Source: JACPYG01 sp964356545 (GTDB taxonomy: Bacteria > Patescibacteriota > Minisyncoccia > Minisyncoccales > Staskawiczbacteraceae). From it: a stretch of DNA of 18,452 nt. The position numbers and the translations under genes are program-made. Positions 1-6,540 of the stretch are shown here, in pieces. Under the pieces are notes generated by a model. That model had not been told where the DNA came from. It ran no database searches and saw nothing but the letters and a program-made list of their open reading frames with translations. Numbering within the stretch: the first letter of the stretch is position 1; every line of letters starts with the position of its first letter. The DNA is taken from contig CAYHHX010000010.1 of assembly GCA_964356545.1 (NCBI GenBank), forward strand, positions 1 to 18,452, given 5' to 3'.

Positions 1-1460
1 TTAAATATTTCCGGTATATTAGTAAAAGCAAGAACATTAGTATAGGTGGATGTCGTAACACCGGACGCCGAATTATCAACACTTAATGTTGATGTTGCTG
101 ACGAAACAGTAACTATTTTACCTTTATTTGTATCTTGCTCTGTGATTTGGGGAGCTGGCATCTGATAGTCAACTTTAACGAAATCATCTGAAGCTGGAAT
201 TATTGGAGTTATCTTGTCAACTTGTGGTGTTGGTTCAGATGTTGGTTCAGGTGTAGTTTCAACCTCTTGAATAGTAAGATCCTCTGATGAATTTTCTTGT
301 GAAGCTGGTATTTGTTCTTCTTGTTTGCCTTGCCCGTCCGTAGCTCCGTCAGGAGCGAAGGAGGGTTCAACAACAGCTTGGCTAGATAAATCAACAAAAT
401 TAGCGTCTGGAGTTTGAATGACTTCTACCTCGTCATTTAATGGAGCAGTCTGGTCGGATGACTCGACCGAATCTAGCGGCAAAATTTCTTGGCTTGAAGT
501 TTCAGATGGCGTTTCAGTTATTGTTTCAGGCGAAATTGGAGCTTCGGGGACTGTTGATTCTGGATCTGGCAGTGGAGTTTCCGTGGGCATAGGAGAAACT
601 TCCGGGGTTACAATTTCTGTTACTGGAGTTTCGGGAATAATGGTTTCTGGAATTAGGACTTCTTCTGTCGTTGTTTGCGCCGAAACATTGGCAAGACTAG
701 CAAGAAATAATCTTTTTATGTTTGAGAAAATAGCAAACACAATGTTGGATGTTGACGGTTTATGTATGGCTAATTGCTGTCTTTGTTGCAAGGTTAAACT
801 ATCTTGCGGTAACTTTGTTTTTTGAGATAAAATTTGCTCTGCTTCTTTTCTACTTATCGCTTTAATTTTAATGTGTGCTGCTTCCTTTGGCAGTTTGATT
901 AAGTATTGACCTTGCTTACCTTGAGCGGAATTAAAGGGTTTAATTAGATCGCGTTTTACTAATAAAGTGTAATCAACAGATTGGCCGACAACAATGGATG
1001 AAATTTGTTTTACGGCCACATTTTTAATGGTCTTGCTTTCTATTATTTTTTTTTGATGTTGCAAGATTAAAGAATTTACTGCCAAAATAGAGACCGCTAA
1101 AAAAACAGTGGCAAGAATTGCTTTTTGGGCCAACGTTGGTTTAAGGTTTTTAAGAAGTAAAAGCGAAGTTTTGAAATTTAAAATAATTTTTCCGATTGAT
1201 TTTTTCAAAGGAACAAAAAATACATCACCAAGATTATTTTGTAAATCTTTGGAAACTTCTTTGAAATAATTTTTAACTGTTTTAGATGTTTTATGCAAAA
1301 CCCAACTCTGCAATAACGAAAAAAACGCCAAATTGAATTTAAAATTCTCTTTTGGCACAATGCGGATTTTAAATAAGACCGGCTCACTAACGCCTTTCTT
1401 CCCTTTTACCTGTTTAATTTTTATCTTTAAAATACTATTAGAGTATTTCCGATTTTTCAT
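1..1460 (-). CDS. Large membrane-anchored surface protein, N-terminal part (partial, runs off window)
   Basis: The reading frame is open from an ATG at 1460 to the left edge, giving 486 residues with no stop, so the 3' end is missing. I do not recognise a named family. The order is: a basic, probably cytoplasmic region (1-110); one hydrophobic helix (about 113-132); an ordered-looking stretch (about 145-235); a second weaker hydrophobic patch ending in Ala-Gln (about 239-262); then a long low-complexity segment rich in Pro, Thr, Glu and Ser (263-420), typical of an extended extracytoplasmic stalk; then the start of a new Ser/Thr-rich domain. Two stretches look derived from interspersed repeats (residues 175-184 and 366-380). 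The start is supported by an extended -10 box ending six bases before the ATG. It lies 46 bases downstream of uvrA on the same strand. A cell-surface or envelope role is inferred from composition only. Confidence 0.75.
   Translation of the reverse strand, partial: MKNRKYSNSILKIKIKQVKGKKGVSEPVLFKIRIVPKENFKFNLAFFSLLQSWVLHKTSKTVKNYFKEVSKDLQNNLGDVFFVPLKKSIGKIILNFKTSLLLLKNLKPTLAQKAILATVFLAVSILAVNSLILQHQKKIIESKTIKNVAVKQISSIVVGQSVDYTLLVKRDLIKPFNSAQGKQGQYLIKLPKEAAHIKIKAISRKEAEQILSQKTKLPQDSLTLQQRQQLAIHKPSTSNIVFAIFSNIKRLFLASLANVSAQTTTEEVLIPETIIPETPVTEIVTPEVSPMPTETPLPDPESTVPEAPISPETITETPSETSSQEILPLDSVESSDQTAPLNDEVEVIQTPDANFVDLSSQAVVEPSFAPDGATDGQGKQEEQIPASQENSSEDLTIQEVETTPEPTSEPTPQVDKITPIIPASDDFVKVDYQMPAPQITEQDTNKGKIVTVSSATSTLSVDNSASGVTTSTYTNVLAFTNIPEIF
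328..365 (-). repeat. GC-rich repeat-like segment inside the surface-protein gene
   Basis: This block is markedly richer in G+C than its surroundings. It contains a perfect GCTCC/GGAGC inverted repeat (343-347 and 352-356) around a four-base loop. In frame it encodes residues about 366-379 (Pro-Ser-Phe-Ala-Pro-Asp-Gly-Ala-Thr-Asp-Gly-Gln), within the disordered stalk. Its composition and its place in a tolerant region suggest an inserted interspersed repeat. Only one copy is in this window, so the repeat status is inferred. Confidence 0.4.
911..938 (-). repeat. Interspersed repeat, copy 1 (in-frame, encodes FNSAQGKQ)
   Basis: Read on the minus strand it starts CCCTT-AA, continues CTCA-GG and ends TAAGCAA. 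The same skeleton occurs in uvrC at 4787-4813 and, shorter, in the terminator at 15081-15098. It encodes Pro-Phe-Asn-Ser-Ala-Gln-Gly-Lys-Gln, residues 175-183 of the surface protein. Confidence 0.55.
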
Positions 1461-1466
1461 TACTTA

Positions 1467-1475
1467 ATTATAACA
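1467..1475 (-). promoter_or_regulatory. Extended -10 promoter, leaderless start of the surface-protein gene
   Basis: On the minus strand TGTTATAAT is a consensus extended -10 (TGnTATAAT). Its last base lies six bases before the ATG at 1460, so transcription would start at or next to the A of the start codon. No good -35 sits at 16-18 bases, as expected for an extended -10. There is no Shine-Dalgarno sequence. Confidence 0.55.
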
Positions 1476-1506
1476 CAAAAAATAAATATCAATATTGTGA
1501 ATAACT

Positions 1507-4305
1507 TTAATGCTTATTAATAAAAAGTTCTTTTAAATATTGGCCAGTATAACTGTTTTTATTTTTTGAAATATCGTTTGGAGTGCCTTCTGCAATAATT
1601 TGGCCTCCTTTGTCGCCTCCTTCTGGCCCTAAATCAATTACATAATCTGTACATCTAATAAGGTCTAAATTATGTTCTATAACAATCACTGTGTTTCTTT
1701 TGTCGACTAAGTCTCTTAGAACAGAAATTAATTTTTTAATATCATCAAAATGTAAACCTGTTGTAGGCTCGTCTAAAATATAAAGAGTTTTACCAGTTCC
1801 TCTTCTTGAAAGCTCTGTAGATAACTTTACCCTTTGCGCTTCTCCTCCCGAAAGAGAATTAGCTGATTGCCCTAATTCAATATAAGAAAGCCCGACTTCT
1901 TTTAAAGTTTTCATTTTTTCGTAAATACCTGTAATATTTTTAAAAAATTCCATTGCTTCTTCAACTGTCATATCTAAAACATCTGCAATGTTTTTACCCT
2001 TGTAATCAATTTCCAAAACTTCTTTATTGTATCTTTTACCTTTGCATTCTGAGCATTCAACATAAATATCCGGTAAAAAATACATTTCAACTTTTTTTTG
2101 ACCTTGTCCTTCGCAAGCCTCACACCTTCCGCCTTTTACATTAAAACTAAAACGACCAGCTGAATAACCTCTTACTCTGGCTTCTTTAGTTTTAGTAAAA
2201 ATATCTCTTATATATGTGAAAGCTCCAATATAAGTCGCCGGATTTGATCTTGGAGTTCTGCCAATTGGCGACTGGTCAACTAAAACAACTTTATTTAAAT
2301 TTTCTATTCCTAAAATTTCTTTATGTTCACCCGGCTCATCTTTTGCTCTATAAAACTTTTTAAGCAACGACCTTGCTAAAATATCATTTACTAAAGATGA
2401 TTTCCCAGAACCAGAAACACCAGTAACGCAAACAAATCTGCCCAAAGGAATTTTAATGTCGATATTTTTTAAATTATGTTCTTTAGCTCCCTTAATAGTT
2501 AGATATTCAACGCTGGGTGTTGGGTGTTGAGTGTTAACAGAATAAACTTTTTTCCTTCCAGACAAATAATCTCCTGTTAATGTGTGGCTCTTTAGTAGTT
2601 GCATTGGTGTTCCTTTAAAAACCACCTTACCTCCATGTTTTCCTGCTCCCGGCCCAATATCCACAATCCAATCAGAAGCCATTATAGTTTGTGAATCGTG
2701 CTCAACAACTACAACTGTATTTCCCAAATCTCTGAGTTTTTTTAATGTTTCAATCAATCTATTTTGGTCTCTGGCGTGCAAACCAACAGATGGTTCATCT
2801 AATATGTATAAAACTCCAGATAATTTAGAACCTATTTGAGTTGCCAACCTTATTCTCTGCTCCTCTCCGCCAGACAATGTACCAGCTTTTCTGCCCAAAG
2901 TTAAATATCCTAAACCTACATCAATCAAAAACTGCGTACGATCAATCACTTCTTTTATAATGGGCTTACTTATCTTTAATTCACTAATATTAAGCTTTAA
3001 TAATAAAGTTTCAAAAAAATCTCTTGTTTGTAAAATTGGCATCTCTGAAATCTTATCAATAGATTTATCTCCTACTGTAACAGCTAGAACTTCTGATTTT
3101 AATCTTTTGCCAAGACATTGCGGACATTTTTTAATAACCATATATTGTTCTATTTCCGAACGCGTCCAATCAGAATCTGTACCGTGATATCTTCTTTGAA
3201 GATTTGGCATTACTCCTTCCCATCCAGAATTATCACCTTTTAAAATAATATCTATAACTTTTTGGGGCAAATCTTTTACTTTGATATCTAAAGAAAATTT
3301 ATATTCTTTTGCTAATTCAGATAATTTCCAGTGATAATACCCTTGACGGCCTACTTTATGCGATGCATTACTCCATGGCCATATTGCACCTTCGGCTAAT
3401 GTTAAATTTTTATTTGGAATGACTAGCTCTGGGTCAACTTCCAATTTTTCACCAAGACCTGTACATTCTGAACAAGCGCCATAAGGATTATTAAAAGAAA
3501 AAATTCTTGGTTCTAATTCTGGCAAAGAAACTCCGCATTCTTCACAAGCAAAATGTTCTGAAAAAATTAAATCGCCCACAATCACAATTCCTTTGCCCAA
3601 TTTTAACGCCGTTTCAAGTGAATCAACCAATCTTGACCTGTCTAATTCCTTACCCAAAATTAACCTATCTACAACCACTTCAATATTATGTTTTTTGTTT
3701 TTATCTATCGTTTTTTCCAGTATTTCTTCTATTGGATAAATATCTCCATTTAATCTTACTCTTATAAAACCTGCTCTTTGAATTTCTTCTAAAATAGCTT
3801 TATGTTCTCCTTTTTTCCCACGCACAACCGGACCTAAAACAGAAATCTCCTTATTTTTTGGGAGCTTTAAAACTTGGTCAACAATTTGGTCTATCGTTTG
3901 TTTTAAAATTAATTTTCCGCAATTAGGGCAGTGAGGTTTGCCGATTCTCGCAAACAAAAGACGAAGATAATCATATATCTCCGTTATTGTGCCAACCGTA
4001 GACCGTGGATTATGAGTTGACTTTCCTTGGTCAATTGAGATTGCAGGGCTTATACCTTCTATTTTATCCACATCAGGTTTATCCATTATTCCTAAAAACT
4101 GCCTTGCGTAAGTTGACAAACTTTCAACATATCTTCTTTGGCCCTCAGCATACAAAGTATCAAAAGCTAAAGATGACTTACCAGAACCCGAAAGACCAGT
4201 AATAACTACTAATTTGTTTTTAGGTATATCTAAATCAATATTTTTTAAATTATGAACTCTCGCCCCTCTAATTTTAATAAATTCGTTTTTTATCATATTT
4301 ATCAT
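1507..4305 (-). CDS. uvrA: UvrA, excinuclease ABC subunit A (ATPase)
   Basis: UvrA is the damage-recognition ATPase of nucleotide excision repair; it acts as a dimer with UvrB and then hands over to UvrC. The 932 residues are close to the usual length of about 940. Both ABC modules are complete: Walker A at 37-44 (GLSGSGKS) and 629-636 (GVSGSGKS), signatures LSGGE at 477-481 and 818-822, Walker B ILDEP at 501-505 and 843-847. Zinc-binding Cys pairs are at 254/257 with 278/281 and at 728/731 with 751/754; further CxxC pairs lie at 126/129 and 394/397. The first signature reads LSGGEEQ rather than the usual LSGGEAQ. The linker between the two halves carries a heptamer-repeat-encoded peptide at about 589-598. 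Start 4305 is used; an in-frame ATG at 4296 is possible. It is divergent from uvrC; no uvrB is in the window. Confidence 0.97.
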   Translation of the reverse strand: MINMIKNEFIKIRGARVHNLKNIDLDIPKNKLVVITGLSGSGKSSLAFDTLYAEGQRRYVESLSTYARQFLGIMDKPDVDKIEGISPAISIDQGKSTHNPRSTVGTITEIYDYLRLLFARIGKPHCPNCGKLILKQTIDQIVDQVLKLPKNKEISVLGPVVRGKKGEHKAILEEIQRAGFIRVRLNGDIYPIEEILEKTIDKNKKHNIEVVVDRLILGKELDRSRLVDSLETALKLGKGIVIVGDLIFSEHFACEECGVSLPELEPRIFSFNNPYGACSECTGLGEKLEVDPELVIPNKNLTLAEGAIWPWSNASHKVGRQGYYHWKLSELAKEYKFSLDIKVKDLPQKVIDIILKGDNSGWEGVMPNLQRRYHGTDSDWTRSEIEQYMVIKKCPQCLGKRLKSEVLAVTVGDKSIDKISEMPILQTRDFFETLLLKLNISELKISKPIIKEVIDRTQFLIDVGLGYLTLGRKAGTLSGGEEQRIRLATQIGSKLSGVLYILDEPSVGLHARDQNRLIETLKKLRDLGNTVVVVEHDSQTIMASDWIVDIGPGAGKHGGKVVFKGTPMQLLKSHTLTGDYLSGRKKVYSVNTQHPTPSVEYLTIKGAKEHNLKNIDIKIPLGRFVCVTGVSGSGKSSLVNDILARSLLKKFYRAKDEPGEHKEILGIENLNKVVLVDQSPIGRTPRSNPATYIGAFTYIRDIFTKTKEARVRGYSAGRFSFNVKGGRCEACEGQGQKKVEMYFLPDIYVECSECKGKRYNKEVLEIDYKGKNIADVLDMTVEEAMEFFKNITGIYEKMKTLKEVGLSYIELGQSANSLSGGEAQRVKLSTELSRRGTGKTLYILDEPTTGLHFDDIKKLISVLRDLVDKRNTVIVIEHNLDLIRCTDYVIDLGPEGGDKGGQIIAEGTPNDISKNKNSYTGQYLKELFINKH
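2512..2538 (-). repeat. Heptamer tandem repeat in the uvrA linker
   Basis: Three seven-base units (TGGGTGT, TGGGTGT, TGAGTGT on the plus strand) are in frame with uvrA. They encode Asn-Thr-Gln-His-Pro-Thr-Pro-Ser at residues 591-598, in the linker between the first and second ABC halves, where length variation is tolerated. Read through, they do not break the frame. Confidence 0.6.
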
Positions 4306-4321
4306 ATTTAAAAAGTATGTA

Positions 4322-4350
4322 ATTATACATGAATTTTAAAAACATTTCAA
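4322..4350 (-). promoter_or_regulatory. uvrA promoter
   Basis: On the minus strand TTGAAA (4350-4345), a 17-base spacer and TATAAT (4327-4322) make a near-consensus sigma-70-type promoter. Predicted transcription start is near 4315, leaving a leader of about ten bases. A small inverted repeat, ATGTA-ATTA-TACAT, overlaps the -10 and could bind a regulator. Confidence 0.65.
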
Positions 4351-4354
4351 TGCT

Positions 4355-4384
4355 TTTACATTAAACAGCTTGAAAAAATATTAT
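4355..4384 (+). promoter_or_regulatory. uvrC promoter
   Basis: TTTACA (4355-4360), an 18-base spacer and TATTAT (4379-4384) predict a start near 4391. That lies downstream of the upstream in-frame TTG at 4370 and so favours the ATG at 4409 as the uvrC start. The promoter is back-to-back with that of uvrA. Confidence 0.5.
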
Positions 4385-4408
4385 TTTAGATATTTAATAA
4401 CTATAAAT

Positions 4409-5704
4409 ATGGAAAAATTTAGAATGCTGACAAAAAACAAGATTGAACAACTCCCAAAAACAACTGGGATTTATTGCTTTGCCTCACCGAAACCAAAAGG
4501 TGAAGGCGGGCTTGAAGTCATCTATTATATAGGTAAAGCAATAAACATTAAAAATCGGGTAAAAAATCATTTTCAACAACCTAATTATAAAGATGACTTA
4601 TTTATAGACAAGATCACTAAAATCGGTTTTATAGAAACTGATTCTGAAATTGAAGCATTAATTCTTGAAGCCAGCTTGATTAAAAAAAATCAACCAAAGT
4701 TTAATGTAATATGGAAAGATGACAAAAATTACTTCTATATAGCAATAACGAAAGATGAAAAACCGATAGTTTATATCACTCATCAACCCTTCAACAGAAC
4801 TCAGGGTAAGCAAAATGAAAAAGCTGAATATGTAGGGCCATTCGTAGAAGGAACAGCGCTTAAAAAAACATTGAGGTTTTTAAGAAGGATATTTCCCTAC
4901 TACACTACGAAAAGACATCCTAAAAATAACTGTACTTACTGCCACTTAGGGCTTTGCCCTGGACCTAATCCTGATTTAGTAGAGTACAAAAAAAATATTA
5001 AAAAATTTGTTTTAATTTTAAAAGGTAAGAAAAATAATGTTTTAAATTCTCTTAAAAAAGAAATGAAGAAAATGTCGAGCGAAAAAGAATTTGAAAAAGC
5101 GGCAAAGATAAGAGATACGATTTCTAACTTACAACAAATAATGAGCCACACAAGAGTTATTGAAGCTGAAAAAATCAAAATAGATAGCTGGAACAAAACA
5201 GCAAAAATCTTAAAAGTAATTGTGGGAATTAACAAAAATATATCAAGAATTGAGGCTTACGATGTTTCTAATATTCAAGGCACGCAGGCCACAGGCGTTA
5301 TGATTGTTTTTATTAACGGCAAACCAGACAAAAATTTATATCGTAAATTTAAAATTAAAATTGATGGAAAACCAAACGACATAGCAATGTTAAAAGAAAC
5401 ATTAGAAAGGAGATTTGCGCACCCTGAGTGGGAACTTCCAGAATTAATTTTAATTGACGGAGGGATAGCACAACTAAACATCGGCATAAAAGTAAAGCAA
5501 CAAAAGCCAGAAACTAAAGAAATCAAAGTAATATCAATTGCCAAAAAATACAAAGAGCTCTTTATTGAAAACAGGAAAAACCCAATACTACTAAAAACCT
5601 TTCCCCAAGAAATTTTTAACTTAATTATAAACCTTGATGATGAAGCGCATAGATTTGCCATAACCTACCATAAAAAATTGCGTAAAAAATATTTGCTTAA
5701 ATAA
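4409..5704 (+). CDS. uvrC: UvrC, excinuclease ABC subunit C, short form without HhH domain
   Basis: UvrC makes the dual incisions in nucleotide excision repair. From the ATG at 4409 it is 431 residues, against about 600 in E. coli. The GIY-YIG nuclease is at the N terminus (GIY at 20-22, YIG at 40-42, with a Gly/Lys-rich insertion between them). A Cys cluster follows at 175, 178 and 183, then a UVR segment at about 208-243, then the RNase H-like nuclease with acidic motifs YDVS (284-287) and IDGG (349-352) and the closing DEAHRFAI (411-418). The protein ends 13 residues later, so the usual C-terminal tandem helix-hairpin-helix DNA-binding domain is absent. Residues 127-135 are encoded by an interspersed repeat. 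An upstream in-frame TTG at 4370 would add 13 residues but precedes the predicted transcription start. Confidence 0.93.
   Translation: MEKFRMLTKNKIEQLPKTTGIYCFASPKPKGEGGLEVIYYIGKAINIKNRVKNHFQQPNYKDDLFIDKITKIGFIETDSEIEALILEASLIKKNQPKFNVIWKDDKNYFYIAITKDEKPIVYITHQPFNRTQGKQNEKAEYVGPFVEGTALKKTLRFLRRIFPYYTTKRHPKNNCTYCHLGLCPGPNPDLVEYKKNIKKFVLILKGKKNNVLNSLKKEMKKMSSEKEFEKAAKIRDTISNLQQIMSHTRVIEAEKIKIDSWNKTAKILKVIVGINKNISRIEAYDVSNIQGTQATGVMIVFINGKPDKNLYRKFKIKIDGKPNDIAMLKETLERRFAHPEWELPELILIDGGIAQLNIGIKVKQQKPETKEIKVISIAKKYKELFIENRKNPILLKTFPQEIFNLIINLDDEAHRFAITYHKKLRKKYLLK
4787..4813 (+). repeat. Interspersed repeat, copy 2 (in-frame in uvrC, encodes FNRTQGKQ)
   Basis: Same skeleton as copy 1 (CCCTT-AA, CTCA-GGTAAGCAA), here on the plus strand. 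It encodes Pro-Phe-Asn-Arg-Thr-Gln-Gly-Lys-Gln in the loop just before the conserved YVGPF of UvrC. The other known forms of this loop are short, so the peptide looks like an insertion. Confidence 0.55.
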
Positions 5705-5722
5705 CTCTACTTATCTGTAGTA

Positions 5723-5751
5723 TTGTGTTTGACTTTTAAATCTGCTATTAT
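5723..5751 (+). promoter_or_regulatory. Candidate promoter of the membrane protein-secG pair
   Basis: TTGTGT (5723-5728), a 17-base spacer and TATTAT (5746-5751) would start transcription near 5758, almost at the ATG at 5762. An overlapping alternative is TTGACT (5729-5734) with a weaker -10 (TAAATT, 16-base spacing). Which one is used cannot be told from sequence. Confidence 0.4.
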
Positions 5752-5761
5752 AAATTATACT

Positions 5762-6154
5762 ATGAAGAAGGTTCTCTCGCAGATTATAGCCTCCATTTTG
5801 GGAATTTGGTTGGCAGTATTATTTGTTCCAGGAATTATTGTTAGTTTATCTTCTAATTCAAACTTTTTTGGCGTTCCTTTAACTTTACGATGGCAGATTA
5901 TTTTACTTTTGGGTATTGTTTTAGGTTTACTTAATTTTTTTATAAAACCTATTATAAATGCTATTACATTGCCATTACGAATAATTAGTCTTGGATTCTT
6001 TAGCATAGTAATAAATATGGCAATGCTCTGGATTTTAGATTTTATATTTAAAGAAATAACGATTCCTTGGTTTTGGCCTCTTTTATGGACGACTATTATA
6101 GTTTGGTTTTCAAACATTATCATTATAAAATTTATTATTAAAAACGAAGAATAA
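5762..6154 (+). CDS. Small four-helix membrane protein, phage holin family 4 / YvlD-like
   Basis: The 130 residues form four hydrophobic segments (about 4-24, 40-57, 65-92 and 101-124 from the ATG at 5762). The second and third are joined by a short motif containing Asn-Phe-Phe-Ile-Lys-Pro, the pattern of the YvlD/DUF360 'phage holin family 4' proteins. Despite that name these are mostly chromosomal inner-membrane proteins of unknown function, and no phage genes are nearby. A TTG at 5723 in the same frame would add 13 non-hydrophobic residues but overlaps the predicted promoter, so 5762 is preferred. It ends one base before secG, so the two are almost certainly co-transcribed and perhaps translationally coupled. 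Confidence 0.75.
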   Translation: MKKVLSQIIASILGIWLAVLFVPGIIVSLSSNSNFFGVPLTLRWQIILLLGIVLGLLNFFIKPIINAITLPLRIISLGFFSIVINMAMLWILDFIFKEITIPWFWPLLWTTIIVWFSNIIIIKFIIKNEE

Positions 6155-6155
6155 A

Positions 6156-6374
6156 ATGAATCCAGTTTTATTTTATGCTCAAATAATCGTTTCTATAGTT
6201 TTAATTATCCTTATAGTTTTTCAACAAAAAGGAACCGCTTTGGGATCTGCTTTTGGTGGTGGCGGAGAATTTTATTCCTCGAGACGCGGACTTCAAAAAA
6301 AAATCTATTATGCCACAATAGTTGCGGCTGCCCTATTTATTATTTTAGGCATTTTAAATCTCTTTATTGTTTAA
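6156..6374 (+). CDS. secG: SecG, protein-export channel subunit
   Basis: SecG is the small auxiliary subunit of the SecYEG translocon in the cytoplasmic membrane. The 72 residues show the family pattern: a first transmembrane helix (about 4-22), a cytoplasmic loop with VFQQKGTALGSAFGGG (21-36) and an SSRRG segment, then a second helix (about 50-71). Length is typical for bacterial SecG. The start lies one base after the stop of the preceding membrane protein gene, with no clear ribosome binding site of its own. A 162-bp palindrome begins four bases after its stop and separates it from the next gene. Confidence 0.93.
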   Translation: MNPVLFYAQIIVSIVLIILIVFQQKGTALGSAFGGGGEFYSSRRGLQKKIYYATIVAAALFIILGILNLFIV

Positions 6375-6378
6375 TGAA

Positions 6379-6540
6379 TAGACCTGTTGCTTAATAATTT
6401 TCGCGACGAAAATTGAAGATTTTGTGGCGAAAATTAGGAAAAGCGAGAAGGTTTATACAACGTATAAGCCGACGAGTTTTTCGTAATTTGTAGCCAAAAT
6501 ATTCAATTTGCAGTAGAATGATTATTAAGCAACATGTCTA
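6379..6540. mobile_element. 162-bp palindromic element (MITE-like) bounded by TA
   Basis: The two halves are inverted copies about 80 bases long, roughly three-quarters identical by eye, centred near 6460 on TTATAC-AAC-GTATAA. The outermost 20 bases match with one mismatch (TAGAC, C or A, then TGTTGCTTAATAAT). TA occurs at both tips, as expected for a TA target duplication of an IS630/Tc1-mariner-type non-autonomous element. No open frame of note lies inside. The right tip contains ATGTCTA, the first codons of the solute-binding protein gene. The mobile nature is inferred; the palindrome is seen directly. Confidence 0.7.

Noticed and set aside
418..825. Plus-strand open frame rich in Ser/Gly/Val
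   Set aside because: It is the antisense of the Pro/Thr/Glu-rich stalk of the minus-strand surface protein; the low-complexity codons create it.
4370..4408. Upstream TTG start for uvrC
   Set aside because: It lies between the predicted -35 and -10 of the uvrC promoter and adds residues outside the conserved GIY-YIG start.
5275..6123. Minus-strand open frames opposite uvrC and the membrane protein gene
   Set aside because: They have no recognisable domains and overlap well-supported genes; AT-rich shadows.
5762..6154. Phage holin or prophage remnant
   Set aside because: The family name is misleading; neighbours are uvrC and secG and no other phage gene is present.
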